This document shows, one piece after another, positions 28,948-38,024 of a DNA stretch of 64,000 nucleotides (the stretch's first letter is position 1; the number at the start of each line of letters is the position of its first letter). Made by a program: the position numbers and the translations under genes. The DNA lies in NCBI RefSeq assembly GCF_011009015.1, contig NZ_CP048878.1:1897001-1961000 (forward strand). Reading direction: 5' to 3'. The notes beneath the pieces were generated by a model. That model was not told the DNA's origin. It searched no databases and was given only the letters and a program-made list of their open reading frames with translations. Source of the stretch: Spartinivicinus ruber (GTDB taxonomy: Bacteria > Pseudomonadota > Gammaproteobacteria > Pseudomonadales > Zooshikellaceae).

Positions 28948-29790
28948 ATGCTGAAGTTGGGCTATAAACACAGCGCAAAAGGAGCTATATGGTTAGTAGG
29001 CAATAAAGTAGTGGTAGGGAATGGAGTTGATTGTGACTTTATTGTAAAAGATCCTACTATTGCAGACGAGCATATTAGTATTTTTATTCAAGGGGACCAG
29101 GCTACATTAATCGATTTAACGGGAGGGATAAATACTTACGTTAATAATGAACCTGTCTTGAAAAACCGTTTATTACAAGCGGGTGATACTATTCGCATAG
29201 GCGCTACTGAACTATTGATTTCTGATCCAAAGCAGGTAAGGGCGCCTGTACATAATCCTGTAAAAAAGGTAACGGGCTGGTATCTTAAGCCTGTTAATCA
29301 TGATTTAGCTCAAAATACGATTGCTGTGACTGACCAGTTGCTGGTAGGGCGAGCTACTGACTGTGATTTATGTTTACCCTCTCCGCATATATCCCGACGT
29401 CATGCGGAATTGTATTTGGTTGATGGCTTACTTTTCGTGAAAGACCTGATTTCAGCTAACGGCTCTTTTATAAATGATCAACAAATTACAGAAGGTCGGC
29501 TTCGTACCGGTGACTTAATAACATTTGATCAGTTCAGCTTTGTGGTTATTGGTCCACCAGAGGATCAAAGTAAAACCCGAGTGAGAGCAAAGTCAGAGGC
29601 AATGACCACCCAGAACTACCATAAAACTAATACAGGTTATTTGCCCCTTAACCAGTTGAATTATGACTTGCAACAACAAGAGTTGGTCAATGCAAGTAAA
29701 TCCAATACAACTAGTTTCAAGCTTTGGGGGTGGGGGGCTTTACTGCTTATTCTGATGACACTGTTGTGGTGGTTTAATTTGATTAACTAG
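28948..29790 (+). CDS. Tandem FHA-domain membrane protein
   Basis: This 280-residue protein has two forkhead-associated domains, at about 18-95 (VVVGNGVDCDFIVKDPTIAD, EHISIF) and 120-200. The second has the full core LLVGRATDCDLCLPSPHISR, RRHAEL and SANGSFINDQQI. Gly-Arg, Ser-x-x-His and Asn-Gly residues needed for phosphothreonine binding are intact in the second. In the first the GR is GN and the SxxH is degenerate. A C-terminal membrane helix (about 256-276) anchors it with FHA domains in the cytoplasm. No kinase is adjacent. Confidence 0.85.
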   Translation: MLKLGYKHSAKGAIWLVGNKVVVGNGVDCDFIVKDPTIADEHISIFIQGDQATLIDLTGGINTYVNNEPVLKNRLLQAGDTIRIGATELLISDPKQVRAPVHNPVKKVTGWYLKPVNHDLAQNTIAVTDQLLVGRATDCDLCLPSPHISRRHAELYLVDGLLFVKDLISANGSFINDQQITEGRLRTGDLITFDQFSFVVIGPPEDQSKTRVRAKSEAMTTQNYHKTNTGYLPLNQLNYDLQQQELVNASKSNTTSFKLWGWGALLLILMTLLWWFNLIN

Positions 29791-29827
29791 TGCTGTGTTG
29801 CGAATTGATACACCATTTTGTAATTTT

Positions 29828-30562
29828 TTATGGTTTAGTGTCAGTATCAGTTATTGTGGCTAGCTTGTTCTTAATTAGGGTAAGAAATAACGCTGATGTA
29901 AAACCAGATGAACCAAACAGCATACACATCACCATAATTTGATAACGCACTGCAATTAAGGGGGAAACCCCTGATAGAATCTGCCCTGTCATCATTCCAG
30001 GCAAAGAGACTAGTCCAACTGCAAACAATGAATTTGTAATAGGAATCAAAGATGTTTTAAAGGCGATAATGCGCGCCTCCTCATAGGATAACCCTCTATT
30101 CAGCTCGGCTTCTATTCTTTCTCCTGCCAGGCTAACGCTGTTCATAGCATTAGCAAACACCATTCCTGCTAGAGGAATTAAATAATTAGGTAAATACCAA
30201 GGTTGTAGTATCAAAATAAATTGAGTGATAAAAAATAAGATTATTCCTCCACCCAAGGTAATTGAGATAAAGGACATTAAATATAATGTTTGGCGAGGAA
30301 TTGATAGAGTGCGTAAAGCAATCCAGCTTGAAGCTGCTATCATTACGAAGAGAACCAAACCAACAATTAAAGCACTATCGCTGGCAAAAATATACGTTAA
30401 AATGTAACCAATAAATAATAGCTGAGTTAGCATGCGGCAAATGGCGTATATAGTATTTTTGTAATTTAATTGCCATTTCCAAATAATTATAATGACGGCC
30501 GCCACAGGAATAAACGCTAATGCTAGGTTGGAAAAGGGTATTATTTGTATTGACTCTTTCAT
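29828..30562 (-). CDS. FetB/UPF0014 family ABC transporter permease
   Basis: This 244-residue polytopic membrane protein has the FetB pattern: RMLTQLLFIGYIL near the start, GMVFANAMNSVSLAGERIEA, LNRGLSYEEARIIAFKTSL and PGMMTGQILSGVSPLIAVRYQ. FetB pairs with the ATPase FetA for iron export in E. coli. I prefer ATG 30562; a TTG at 30601 overlapping the OsmC stop is also in frame. No fetA-like ATPase gene is adjacent, so its partner must be elsewhere. Last gene of the 32603-29828 operon. Confidence 0.8.
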   Translation of the reverse strand: MKESIQIIPFSNLALAFIPVAAVIIIIWKWQLNYKNTIYAICRMLTQLLFIGYILTYIFASDSALIVGLVLFVMIAASSWIALRTLSIPRQTLYLMSFISITLGGGIILFFITQFILILQPWYLPNYLIPLAGMVFANAMNSVSLAGERIEAELNRGLSYEEARIIAFKTSLIPITNSLFAVGLVSLPGMMTGQILSGVSPLIAVRYQIMVMCMLFGSSGFTSALFLTLIKNKLATITDTDTKP

Positions 30563-30593
30563 TAGTTTGTACTTGTGGTCTTTAAATATACTA

Positions 30594-31058
30594 TTACTCA
30601 ATAATTGTAGTTATCACTTTTGTTTTAACTGAGTTAGCAATAAAACATTTTTCATGTGATAAGTGATGTATTTCTTCTAACTCTTGTCGGGTTGGCTTGC
30701 TACCATCAAAGCTAATTTTGGGGTGTAAGATGACTGTTGTCATTGCCATCCTGCCATCAGTGTCTTTTTCCAGCGTACCTATGGCATTATCTACGTATTC
30801 ATTAATAATAAACTTTCGTTTAGCTGCTATAGCTAAGAAAAATAACATGTGGCAGCTTGATAAGGATGCGACAAATGCTTCTTCAGGATCAACATTTGCT
30901 TCCTCAGAGTATGGCAATGGGACAATATGGGGAGATGAGGAGGCAGGTATGGTGAGGCCTCCGTCAAATGACCAAGTGTGGGCACGACTATATTGATTAG
31001 CTAAGTAGTCTTCGTCGTCAGCTTTTTGCCATCTTATGGTTGCTGTATATTCAGACAT
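30594..31058 (-). CDS. OsmC family peroxide-reductase-like protein
   Basis: This 154-residue protein has the OsmC fold pattern. VDPEEAFVASLSSCHMLFFL carries the first redox Cys, and HHLSHEKCFIANSV carries the second. Both catalytic Cys and the upstream Glu are present, so thiol peroxidase activity on organic hydroperoxides is plausible. It is fourth in a five-gene minus-strand run; the NTF2-like gene ends 2 bases before its start. Confidence 0.88.
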   Translation of the reverse strand: MSEYTATIRWQKADDEDYLANQYSRAHTWSFDGGLTIPASSSPHIVPLPYSEEANVDPEEAFVASLSSCHMLFFLAIAAKRKFIINEYVDNAIGTLEKDTDGRMAMTTVILHPKISFDGSKPTRQELEEIHHLSHEKCFIANSVKTKVITTIIE

Positions 31059-31060
31059 TT

Positions 31061-31621
31061 TCAGGCTCCTATTGAGCAGGCAGTTGGTTGGCTAATATTC
31101 CTAAGTGCTTCTAATTCAGACATTTTCTCTAGAAGTCTACTAGGCTCCGTAAAAGGATAATCTAAATTACCTTGCCATTTTGTTATTGTTGTTGATTCAG
31201 TTGTTGGCAGTACAATCATGTGTTCAATAGTGATGATTAGTTTATTGGCTAGAGTGTAGAAGTGATCGTTAATTATCCAATCGTAACGTCCACAGCCTAC
31301 ACGAAGCTTTTTACTGGCTTTTTCTCTCATGATTACTAACCATTGACATGATAGATCACTTTGCCCGTTTTGAAATGAGTTGAGTAGACAGTAGGTGTAA
31401 ACATTTTCGTAGGATTGGTTGAAGTTAGTCACCAAGGTGTCGGTGATAGCACTTAAGCCTGTTGTTATAGCAGGGAGTTCAATATGAGCTGATTTGTTTT
31501 TTATTTCCAGAACGGCATCTCTGGAAAAGACTTGCTTCATTAAGGAAGGCTGGTTTTTATCTTTAGCTTGAATATAAGTATGTATTATATTCTCAAAATC
31601 ATTGTAGAGAGTGATACTCAT
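31061..31621 (-). CDS. NTF2/SnoaL-like protein
   Basis: This 186-residue protein has the SnoaL-like cone fold pattern: an N-terminal helix (FENIIHTYIQAKDKNQPSLM), VFSRDAVLEIKN, then strands with DLSCQWLVIMREK and RVGCGRYDWIINDHFYTLAN. The family includes isomerases and ligand-binding proteins of many kinds, so no reaction can be stated. It sits within the deaminase-Ogt-NTF2-OsmC-FetB run, which points to a detoxification theme by association only. Confidence 0.72.
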   Translation of the reverse strand: MSITLYNDFENIIHTYIQAKDKNQPSLMKQVFSRDAVLEIKNKSAHIELPAITTGLSAITDTLVTNFNQSYENVYTYCLLNSFQNGQSDLSCQWLVIMREKASKKLRVGCGRYDWIINDHFYTLANKLIITIEHMIVLPTTESTTITKWQGNLDYPFTEPSRLLEKMSELEALRNISQPTACSIGA

Positions 31622-31664
31622 ATGCTTTCGCTATTTTCACTAAAAAATGACTGATTGATATGAA

Positions 31665-32174
31665 CTAACTGCACTGCTGTTCTATGGATAATAGTTTTTG
31701 CTTGGCGTCTAAACCTCCGGCATAGCCAACTAGCTTCCCATTGTTACCGATAATACGATGGCAGGGAATAAAGATTGATATTGCATTGGCACCATTAGCG
31801 TTGGCCACGGCTCTGATGGCTTTTTTATTACCAATATTTTCTGCTAATTGCAGGTAGCTGGTGGTTGTACCAAAGGGGACTTGCAGTAAAGCTTGCCAGA
31901 CGGTTTTTTGAAAAGGAGTTCCAACCATTAATAAAGGAATATCAAAAATATTTCTTTTGGCGTTAAAATATTCTGTTAGTTGTTGTTTGGCTGTTTGTAG
32001 AGTATCACTATTTTCTTCAATAAAACCTGCTTTAAGACCTTTGGTTAGCCTGTTATCAACCGTAGTTCTTGCTTCTCTATATTGCCAGTCACACAAGCAA
32101 AGCTGACCATTATATTCACCTAATACTAACGGACCACAGGGTGTATGATAATACTGGATATTTATTTTTCTCAT
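31665..32174 (-). CDS. ogt: Methylated-DNA--protein-cysteine methyltransferase
   Basis: This 169-residue protein repairs O6-alkylguanine by suicidal transfer to a Cys. It has the catalytic IFIPCHRIIG, the upstream VPFGTTTSYLQLAENIG and ANANGANAIS helix regions, and LVGYAGGLDAKQKLLSIE at the end. It lacks the Ada N-terminal domain, so it is an Ogt/MGMT-type enzyme. It is 6 bases downstream of the deaminase gene, so the two are co-transcribed. Confidence 0.92.
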   Translation of the reverse strand: MRKINIQYYHTPCGPLVLGEYNGQLCLCDWQYREARTTVDNRLTKGLKAGFIEENSDTLQTAKQQLTEYFNAKRNIFDIPLLMVGTPFQKTVWQALLQVPFGTTTSYLQLAENIGNKKAIRAVANANGANAISIFIPCHRIIGNNGKLVGYAGGLDAKQKLLSIEQQCS

Positions 32175-32180
32175 AAGTTA

Positions 32181-32603
32181 TTACAGTGTTTCTCCATTGA
32201 CGATGGACCAATGGTAAGGTTGTAATTCTCGAATTGTTTTAAAAATAAGCTGATTTTGTTGGTTACTGATAGTAACTTGTACATTGCCACCCCAGTGGAC
32301 AACTCTTTCCTGGCAAATGTTGCAAGGACTAAGGATTAAATAATCAGCCTTCTCGCTTTCGCGATAAATGCATAATGAATGGGTGACTATTTCATTAAGT
32401 ATATGGGCTTCTACTAGAAGTGCGCCCACTTCCATACATAAGGCAAGTGCATCATTTTTGGTGTCGGGTGCTACACTGGTCAAAATTTTACCTGACTGGG
32501 TTCTAATAGCCGCTGCACCTCCAAAATCCACAGGATAACGCTTTTCACTTAGTCTCATTGCAGCCTGGTATAATTGTTCTCCTATATTCATGCTATTGCC
32601 CAT
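32181..32603 (-). CDS. Cytidine/blasticidin-S deaminase-like protein
   Basis: This 140-residue protein of the cytidine deaminase fold has LALCMEVGALLVEAHILN, where Cys-x-Glu gives the zinc ligand and catalytic acid, and LILSPCNICQERVVHWGG with the PCxxC ligands. The early LCMEVGALL plus an ICQERV end is closer to blasticidin-S deaminase-like proteins than to Cdd. The substrate is unknown. First gene of the minus-strand operon. Confidence 0.8.
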   Translation of the reverse strand: MGNSMNIGEQLYQAAMRLSEKRYPVDFGGAAAIRTQSGKILTSVAPDTKNDALALCMEVGALLVEAHILNEIVTHSLCIYRESEKADYLILSPCNICQERVVHWGGNVQVTISNQQNQLIFKTIRELQPYHWSIVNGETL

Positions 32604-32992
32604 AGAATACTCAAAAATATATATGTAGTTGAGGTCTTTACCCTTTCGAATGAGGGTATAAAACTAAGCTTTTATTATACTTTTAAAGTTGTGACTAAAT
32701 TAACAGTATATAGGCTTGACGTAAAGCAGATTGTGTCCAAGGGAGAGGGATAGTTGTAGCTCTGATGCCTTGCAGTCTTGAATCTGTAACTACTTCTGGG
32801 TACATCCTTATAACACTAGTACAAAACGTGACTTAAGTATCATTGTTGTTGTGCTGAATATCAATCAACCTAATTTACATAGTTTAGCAAAATCAATAAC
32901 CTTGAATAGTAATAAAAAAGTAGGGTTTGCTTTGGTTCTTAATCAAGAGGCTAACAATAAATAATAATATTTTTAATGGAAGTAGTTATCTT
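32604..32992. other. Divergent intergenic region (deaminase operon / S8 peptidase)
   Basis: About 390 AT-rich bases between two divergent units. No gene or strong repeat was seen. It must carry promoters for both. Confidence 0.4.
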
Positions 32993-33985
32993 ATGGTGAA
33001 GCGCTTATTATTTGTTATATTTCTTGTAAATTCATTAACAGCTTTTTCTTTTGTAAATGCTAGCTCGTATACAGGGAAAGGTATTACTGTTGCTGTTATT
33101 GACTCGGGAATTAATAGTAATCATCCACAGCTTCGTCATATTACCCGACATTATTGTTTTTCATCGAACTGGGATAAAGAAAATAATTATAAACAGGCCT
33201 CCTGTCAAAGTAATTATCATGGTAGCAATAACCCTGCAGATCATGGTACTCATGTTGCCGGTATCATTGCTGCTCAGCCACTCAGTGAGGGTGCGCCCAC
33301 AGGTATAGCGCCACAAGCTAATGTTGTTAATTTGCGAGTGCTACATCAGGCTAATAATGGTTCTAACTTTGACATTGTTGAAGCGCTTAAGGCTATAGAC
33401 AGCAACCCAGAATTACAGGACGTTAAAGTGGTCAATATGAGCTTAGGTAGTCGCTCATTTTCAAGTTGGTCTTGTGTCCCTCCAACAGGGCCTGCACGTG
33501 CAATAAGGAACTATATTTCTAAATTAACTGAAAAAGGGGTTATTGTAGTAGCTGCTTCAGGGAACGAGGGTTTTGGGGTATTTAAGGATTTTCCGGCTTG
33601 TCTTGACAATGTTATTGCTGTAGGTGCCTTTAAAGCGAGTAACAAAAATAAATCAACGGTTGGTCAGCAGCCATTTGCTCATACTGAAGTACTTGCACCT
33701 GGTTATAATATTATTTCAACCAATGAAAATTTCGATCCATCAGATAAAAACTCTTTAACGAAAATGGACTCTGGTACCTCAATGGCAACACCCGCAGTAG
33801 CAGGTTGTATTGCGTTGATGGCAGAAAAAAATCCACAAATTAATACTGAGCAAGTTAAAGAAATTTTTACTAGTACTTTTAAGAGTAAACAACAAATAAA
33901 ACGTAGCGGAAAACCGACTGGGGTTTTGGATTGCGTTGCTGCATTAAATAATACCCCGTTGACTAAGCTAATCTCACAAAAATAA
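32993..33985 (+). CDS. Secreted subtilisin-like S8 serine peptidase without propeptide
   Basis: This is a 330-residue protease. I chose ATG 32993 because it gives a signal peptide (RLLFVIFLVNSLTAFSFVNA); an upstream TTG at 32927 adds unlikely residues. The catalytic triad is complete: Asp in VAVIDSGINSNH, His in DHGTHVAGIIAA, Ser in SGTSMATPAVAG; the oxyanion Asn is in VVAASGNEG. The catalytic domain begins about five residues after the predicted cleavage site, so the usual I9 propeptide is missing. Several cysteines suggest disulfides. Stands alone. Confidence 0.88.
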   Translation: MVKRLLFVIFLVNSLTAFSFVNASSYTGKGITVAVIDSGINSNHPQLRHITRHYCFSSNWDKENNYKQASCQSNYHGSNNPADHGTHVAGIIAAQPLSEGAPTGIAPQANVVNLRVLHQANNGSNFDIVEALKAIDSNPELQDVKVVNMSLGSRSFSSWSCVPPTGPARAIRNYISKLTEKGVIVVAASGNEGFGVFKDFPACLDNVIAVGAFKASNKNKSTVGQQPFAHTEVLAPGYNIISTNENFDPSDKNSLTKMDSGTSMATPAVAGCIALMAEKNPQINTEQVKEIFTSTFKSKQQIKRSGKPTGVLDCVAALNNTPLTKLISQK

Positions 33986-33989
33986 GCTT

Positions 33990-34892
33990 TTATTTTATAA
34001 TAATTACATCAAAACTACCTTGTTTAATAAATCGCTCGGCCAATTGGCCATGTATAGCATGGGTCCAGTGGTTTTGTGGTAGCCATCCAATAATCAGTAA
34101 ATCGATCATTTGCTGCTGCAATCGTTGACTGATGACATAGCCAGGTTCTCCTTGCATACAGGTGATGGAACAGGCATCAGCTGGGAGTGTATTTTGTAAT
34201 TGGCTAACCAGTTGATCAAAGTTAGTCTCCAGTTGTTGCGTTTCCTCTTGATGTGGCTGGGTAAGGTCTGTATCAACTAACCATTCTGCTCCTAATGGTG
34301 TTATAGCATGAAATAATTCAAGCTTTATGGATAACCTGTTAGCAAGCCTTCCACTGACTGCAATCACTTTTTGAGTAAGCTGTTCGTGTTGCGCATCATG
34401 CTGTTCACCATTCACACAAACTAATGCCTGCTGGTTGGGGGTTGGTTGTGTGATAAACCATATAGATATGGTCGTTTCTTTAATGAATTGCATGGGGCTA
34501 ATAGCTGCAAATTGTTGGGTAAAAGGGAGGCTAGGATGAAGGTGTTTTATGATGAGCGTAATCTGTTTTTTAAGGCAGACTTGATTTAACTGATGTATAC
34601 CTTCATCTCCCATAAAAATCCCACAGTAGTGGAGTGCTTTGTTAATATTTAATTGACCACAAATTTGTTCAACCTGTTGATTGGATTCTGTTTCTATTTG
34701 CTTTTTACTGGGAGACTGTTTACCTGGTAAGGGTAAGTACTTAAATGAGTGGGTAATTATAACAGCATAATAAATTTCGTCGGAAAGTAAGGCTGCTGTC
34801 GTTATGGCTCTATTTAAAAAAGTGGAAGAGTTATTTTGCCAGTCAAGCAATACTAAACAAAAAGACGAAAGTGGTGTATTTAAATTTTCCAT
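33990..34892 (-). CDS. Tandem universal stress protein (UspE-like)
   Basis: This 300-residue protein has two Usp-like halves. The first is diverged. The second (about 155-300) has the Usp ending MIDLLIIGWLPQN and LAERFIKQGSFDVIIIK, although the usual G-2x-G-9x-G(S/T) ATP signature is not clear. The family responds to stress and growth arrest. Convergent with the protease gene, only 4 bases from its stop. Confidence 0.7.
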   Translation of the reverse strand: MENLNTPLSSFCLVLLDWQNNSSTFLNRAITTAALLSDEIYYAVIITHSFKYLPLPGKQSPSKKQIETESNQQVEQICGQLNINKALHYCGIFMGDEGIHQLNQVCLKKQITLIIKHLHPSLPFTQQFAAISPMQFIKETTISIWFITQPTPNQQALVCVNGEQHDAQHEQLTQKVIAVSGRLANRLSIKLELFHAITPLGAEWLVDTDLTQPHQEETQQLETNFDQLVSQLQNTLPADACSITCMQGEPGYVISQRLQQQMIDLLIIGWLPQNHWTHAIHGQLAERFIKQGSFDVIIIK

Positions 34893-35079
34893 TGAGTAAC
34901 CGCTGTTTTATAATGATTATCTAAACGAGTATTTATTATTATGGCATAAAAAAGTAGTGATCTGATTCACGATTTGACTGTTTGGCAACCATTTTTAATC
35001 GCTTCAGTTTTTTTTATTGCAAAAAGTCATTATATACTCCAACCGGACGATTTATTCGTGCAATGGAGAGTTTGGCTTA

Positions 35080-36054
35080 ATGAAAAAAATGAACTTAATT
35101 ACCACGGGGATTGTTCTGAGTCTGGCCACTTATACAGTAGCTGCTGAGGAACAGGTTAAGCCCCACGCGTATGTTGCTCCTTCGGTGGGCAAATACTTTT
35201 TTAATGATGATCGTGGCCTTGAGGATGATTCCATCTACAGCCTGGATTTCGGTTATCAGTTTAATGAGCGTACTGCCTTGCAATTAGGGGTTGGGGGCTT
35301 AAAAACTGAAGATCCTGGTTTGGATAACGAAGTTGATGCCCAGTGGTATCACCTGGATGGGCTGTACTTTTTTAACCCAAAAGGTAAATGGAAGCCTTAT
35401 TTATTGGCAAGTGCTGCTCACATGCGGATAGACCCAAATACCTCAGGTGTTGATGAAGAAACCTTGCTAGGTGTGGGTGTGGGTATTGAGCGCGAATTAA
35501 CTGATCGGTTGGCGCTAAGAACAGATGTTCGTGGTTACCACAGTCTGGATGAAGATGATAACGATGCAGCCTGGATGTTTTCACTCAAGTATGCCTTGGG
35601 CGACACTAAAACCAGTAAGCCTCGTAAAGTGACGCCAGCTCCTACTCCGGTAGAAGAGCCTCAGACAATTTATGTCGATAAGCCCGTTAGTGTGAGGCTT
35701 AATGTTGAGTTTGACTTTGACAAGTCAGAGGTGAAGCCTGAGTACTACGGTGAATTGGAAAAAGCTGCCCAGTTCTTACGTAAATACTCCAATGTGCATG
35801 TCACTATTGAAGGACATACTGACTCAGTCGGTAATGACACCTACAACCTGATGTTGTCTCAGTCACGTGCCGATGCCGTTCGTGAAGCGTTGATTGAACA
35901 ATATCAAGTGGATGGCAATCGCCTGACCGCTATTGGTAAAGGGGAAGCTGAACCCATTGCTGATAACGGAACTCCTTTGGGTCGTAAGCAAAACCGTCGG
36001 GTTGTTGCTACTATCGAAGCAGTCGATCGCGTTGAAAAGGTAGTTACTGAGTAA
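35080..36054 (+). CDS. OmpA/OprF-family outer-membrane protein
   Basis: This is a 324-residue protein. ATG 35080 was chosen because it gives a signal peptide (MNLITTGIVLSLATYTVAAE) after a GGAGAG site. An N-terminal eight-stranded barrel of the OmpA type (about 22-180) and a proline-rich linker (TPAPTPVEEPQTIYVDKP) lead to a C-terminal OmpA-like peptidoglycan-binding domain. That domain has FDFDKSEVKPEYYGELEKAA, TIEGHTDSVGND and GRKQNRRVVATIEA; the Asp and Arg that bind diaminopimelate are present. A structural porin, probably abundant. Confidence 0.92.
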   Translation: MKKMNLITTGIVLSLATYTVAAEEQVKPHAYVAPSVGKYFFNDDRGLEDDSIYSLDFGYQFNERTALQLGVGGLKTEDPGLDNEVDAQWYHLDGLYFFNPKGKWKPYLLASAAHMRIDPNTSGVDEETLLGVGVGIERELTDRLALRTDVRGYHSLDEDDNDAAWMFSLKYALGDTKTSKPRKVTPAPTPVEEPQTIYVDKPVSVRLNVEFDFDKSEVKPEYYGELEKAAQFLRKYSNVHVTIEGHTDSVGNDTYNLMLSQSRADAVREALIEQYQVDGNRLTAIGKGEAEPIADNGTPLGRKQNRRVVATIEAVDRVEKVVTE

Positions 36055-36080
36055 TACCCAAAAGCCAATGCTGAGTTGGT

Positions 36081-36114
36081 AACAGGCAATGACCTGTTTA
36101 CCAGCTTTTGCTGG
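36081..36114 (+). terminator. Stem-loops after the OmpA-family gene
   Basis: AACAGG/CCTGTT (36081-36098) and CCAGC-TTTT-GCTGG (36101-36114) are adjacent, and a T-rich stretch with TGTTTGTTTC follows. They probably terminate the porin message. Confidence 0.55.
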
Positions 36115-36270
36115 CTTACCTGTTTGTTTCTGAATGATCAAAACTGTACTTGTGTGTTGTTGCTTTCTTACGAAAGCTGCTCGTTAAGTAAAATTGTCTA
36201 TTAAAGAAAAAAGCCAATAGGTCGATATTTGTTGACATGGTTTTTCTTTACTTAATGACAGGGTAAAACG

Positions 36271-36699
36271 ATGGCAGAACAACAAGTGCGCTTTTTCTTG
36301 AATGGCCTCAGTAGTTGTTGTGGTGCAATTGTTTTTCTCTGCAAACTTGTCTTCGTCTCTATATTATTCATATTGATCAGTGGCTGTGCTTCTCACCGGA
36401 TTAATCAAGAGTTAGATTTTGCTTATCAGCATTATGACAATGGTAATTGCGTAGGTACTTTTCACTCTCTAAGTCGGGTTGATCGAATGATTCGTGCTCA
36501 ACCACGGCGTTTTTTACAACCAGAAGTTTCCATGTTACGTGGCCTATGTCTAGAACGACAGGGACTGTATATGGATGCAATAGAAACCTATCGTTTTATT
36601 CAACAGACTTACCCTCAATCTGAATATGCCTATCGTGCAAAAGCCCGAATTAGAGTATTAACAGGTGGAAAGATAGGGAAAAGCCCCTACGCTAAATGA
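36271..36699 (+). CDS. Lipoprotein with TPR-like helical repeat
   Basis: This 142-residue protein has a lipoprotein signal peptide: a hydrophobic run, then LFILISGC with the acylated Cys at about 39. The unusually long N-region (about 20 residues, starting MAEQQVRFFLNG) is odd. The mature part has two helix pairs with TPR-like residues (YQHYDNGNCVGTFHSLSR; GLYMDAIETYRFIQQTYPQS). Such small TPR lipoproteins scaffold envelope complexes; specific partner unknown. Confidence 0.7.
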   Translation: MAEQQVRFFLNGLSSCCGAIVFLCKLVFVSILFILISGCASHRINQELDFAYQHYDNGNCVGTFHSLSRVDRMIRAQPRRFLQPEVSMLRGLCLERQGLYMDAIETYRFIQQTYPQSEYAYRAKARIRVLTGGKIGKSPYAK

Positions 36700-36890
36700 C
36701 GATTTCATGTCTTTTTGATAACGTTTAGCTGTCATTTTTAACAACTTACGACTACACTTCTAATAGGTTTGATCATTTCGCAAGCAAGTGGATGGCATGT
36801 GAGTTGTCGGTAATAACTTTGGCTATAGAAAAGCTATTTTCTATCTGACAGGGAGGTGCAACCTGATGTGAGACAATAAGCTAACGAACA

Positions 36891-37244
36891 ATGGCAAATC
36901 ACAGTTTTACTAATGAAAAACGCTTAATCCCTCGTCACCACCTCACTGACTATTTAACTGTATATAACAACTATACTGACCGATCAATGGGATTTATTGG
37001 TAACATATCCACTCATGGTTTGATGCTGATTAGTGAAATACCGATTATGACCAGTGCTGAGTATCAGCTGCTAATTAAGCTACCCGACAATGCCGGAAAG
37101 ATAGATTTTATTGCGGTATGTTTATGGTGTAAGCCTGACATTGATCAACGCTATTTTGACTCTGGCTTTGAGATTATTCATACCCATTGCGGTATTAAAG
37201 ATATCGTTGAGTCGCTGCAACACTACTTTAGTTTTAAAGACTGA
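36891..37244 (+). CDS. PilZ-domain protein
   Basis: This 117-residue single-domain protein has EKRLIPRHHL, the RxxxR part of the cyclic-di-GMP motif, and GNISTHGLML, the (D/N)xSxxG part, as in PilZ receptors. No other domain or membrane helix is present. It should bind cyclic-di-GMP and act through protein contacts, possibly on motility or surface attachment; the target is not evident. Confidence 0.85.
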   Translation: MANHSFTNEKRLIPRHHLTDYLTVYNNYTDRSMGFIGNISTHGLMLISEIPIMTSAEYQLLIKLPDNAGKIDFIAVCLWCKPDIDQRYFDSGFEIIHTHCGIKDIVESLQHYFSFKD

Positions 37245-37324
37245 ACTATCAAGGCGCATTTTGTTTTCCAGGTTAACCTCGTAAAATGCACTGATATTTT
37301 GTCATTGGGTAGTGATATTGTTTT

Positions 37325-37948
37325 ATGTCTGAACAGTTGGAATCAACCTATGCTATTCCTACGCAGCCTATTACTGTAGAGCATGAAGTCAAGCGCAGTA
37401 GGTTTATCGCTTTGATAGAACATGTTCAGGATCGCCAACAAGCATTAGCAACCATTGAGCAAATTAAAATTCGCTACCCTGATGCGCGCCATCATTGCTG
37501 GGCTTATGTTGCTGGACCGCCTGAGGGTGCGACCAGTATTGCATTTAGCGATGATGGTGAGCCACAAGGTACTGCAGGCAAGCCCATACTTAATGTGTTA
37601 CAGCATCATAAAATAGGTGAAGTACTTGTAGTGGTGGTGCGTTACTTTGGTGGGGTTAAGCTAGGGGCGGGTGGATTGGTGCGTGCCTACTCGGGGGTGA
37701 CTCAAGCAGCCCTAGAGCAACTGTCTACTAAGCTAAAAGTGCCTTGTCTTTCCGGTGTAATCAACTGTCACTATAGCTTTGAGCCAACTGTGAAGGTAAT
37801 ACTGGAAGAGTATCAAGGCTCTATTATTGACAGTCAATATACTGAACAAGTAACCATTACTGCAAAAGTACCTTTAGAAAATAAACAACAGTTAGAGCTG
37901 GCTGTCATTAATAAAAGCAAGGGACAAGCTCAGTTAAAATGGCTTTAA
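37325..37948 (+). CDS. yigZ: YigZ/IMPACT family protein
   Basis: This 207-residue member of the UPF0029/IMPACT family has KRSRFIALIEHVQDRQQAL, DARHHCWAYVAGPP, SDDGEPQGTAGKPIL and VVVVRYFGGVKLGAGGLVRA, all diagnostic. The C-terminal DUF1949 ferredoxin-like domain follows. Its biochemical role is still not settled in bacteria. Separate promoter region. Confidence 0.93.
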   Translation: MSEQLESTYAIPTQPITVEHEVKRSRFIALIEHVQDRQQALATIEQIKIRYPDARHHCWAYVAGPPEGATSIAFSDDGEPQGTAGKPILNVLQHHKIGEVLVVVVRYFGGVKLGAGGLVRAYSGVTQAALEQLSTKLKVPCLSGVINCHYSFEPTVKVILEEYQGSIIDSQYTEQVTITAKVPLENKQQLELAVINKSKGQAQLKWL

Positions 37949-38024
37949 ATTTGAGTAATCACTAAAACTTCACTTAATATGGGGCACTCAGCTGATACCT
38001 ATAACATCGTCTAAAGAGTAGCCA

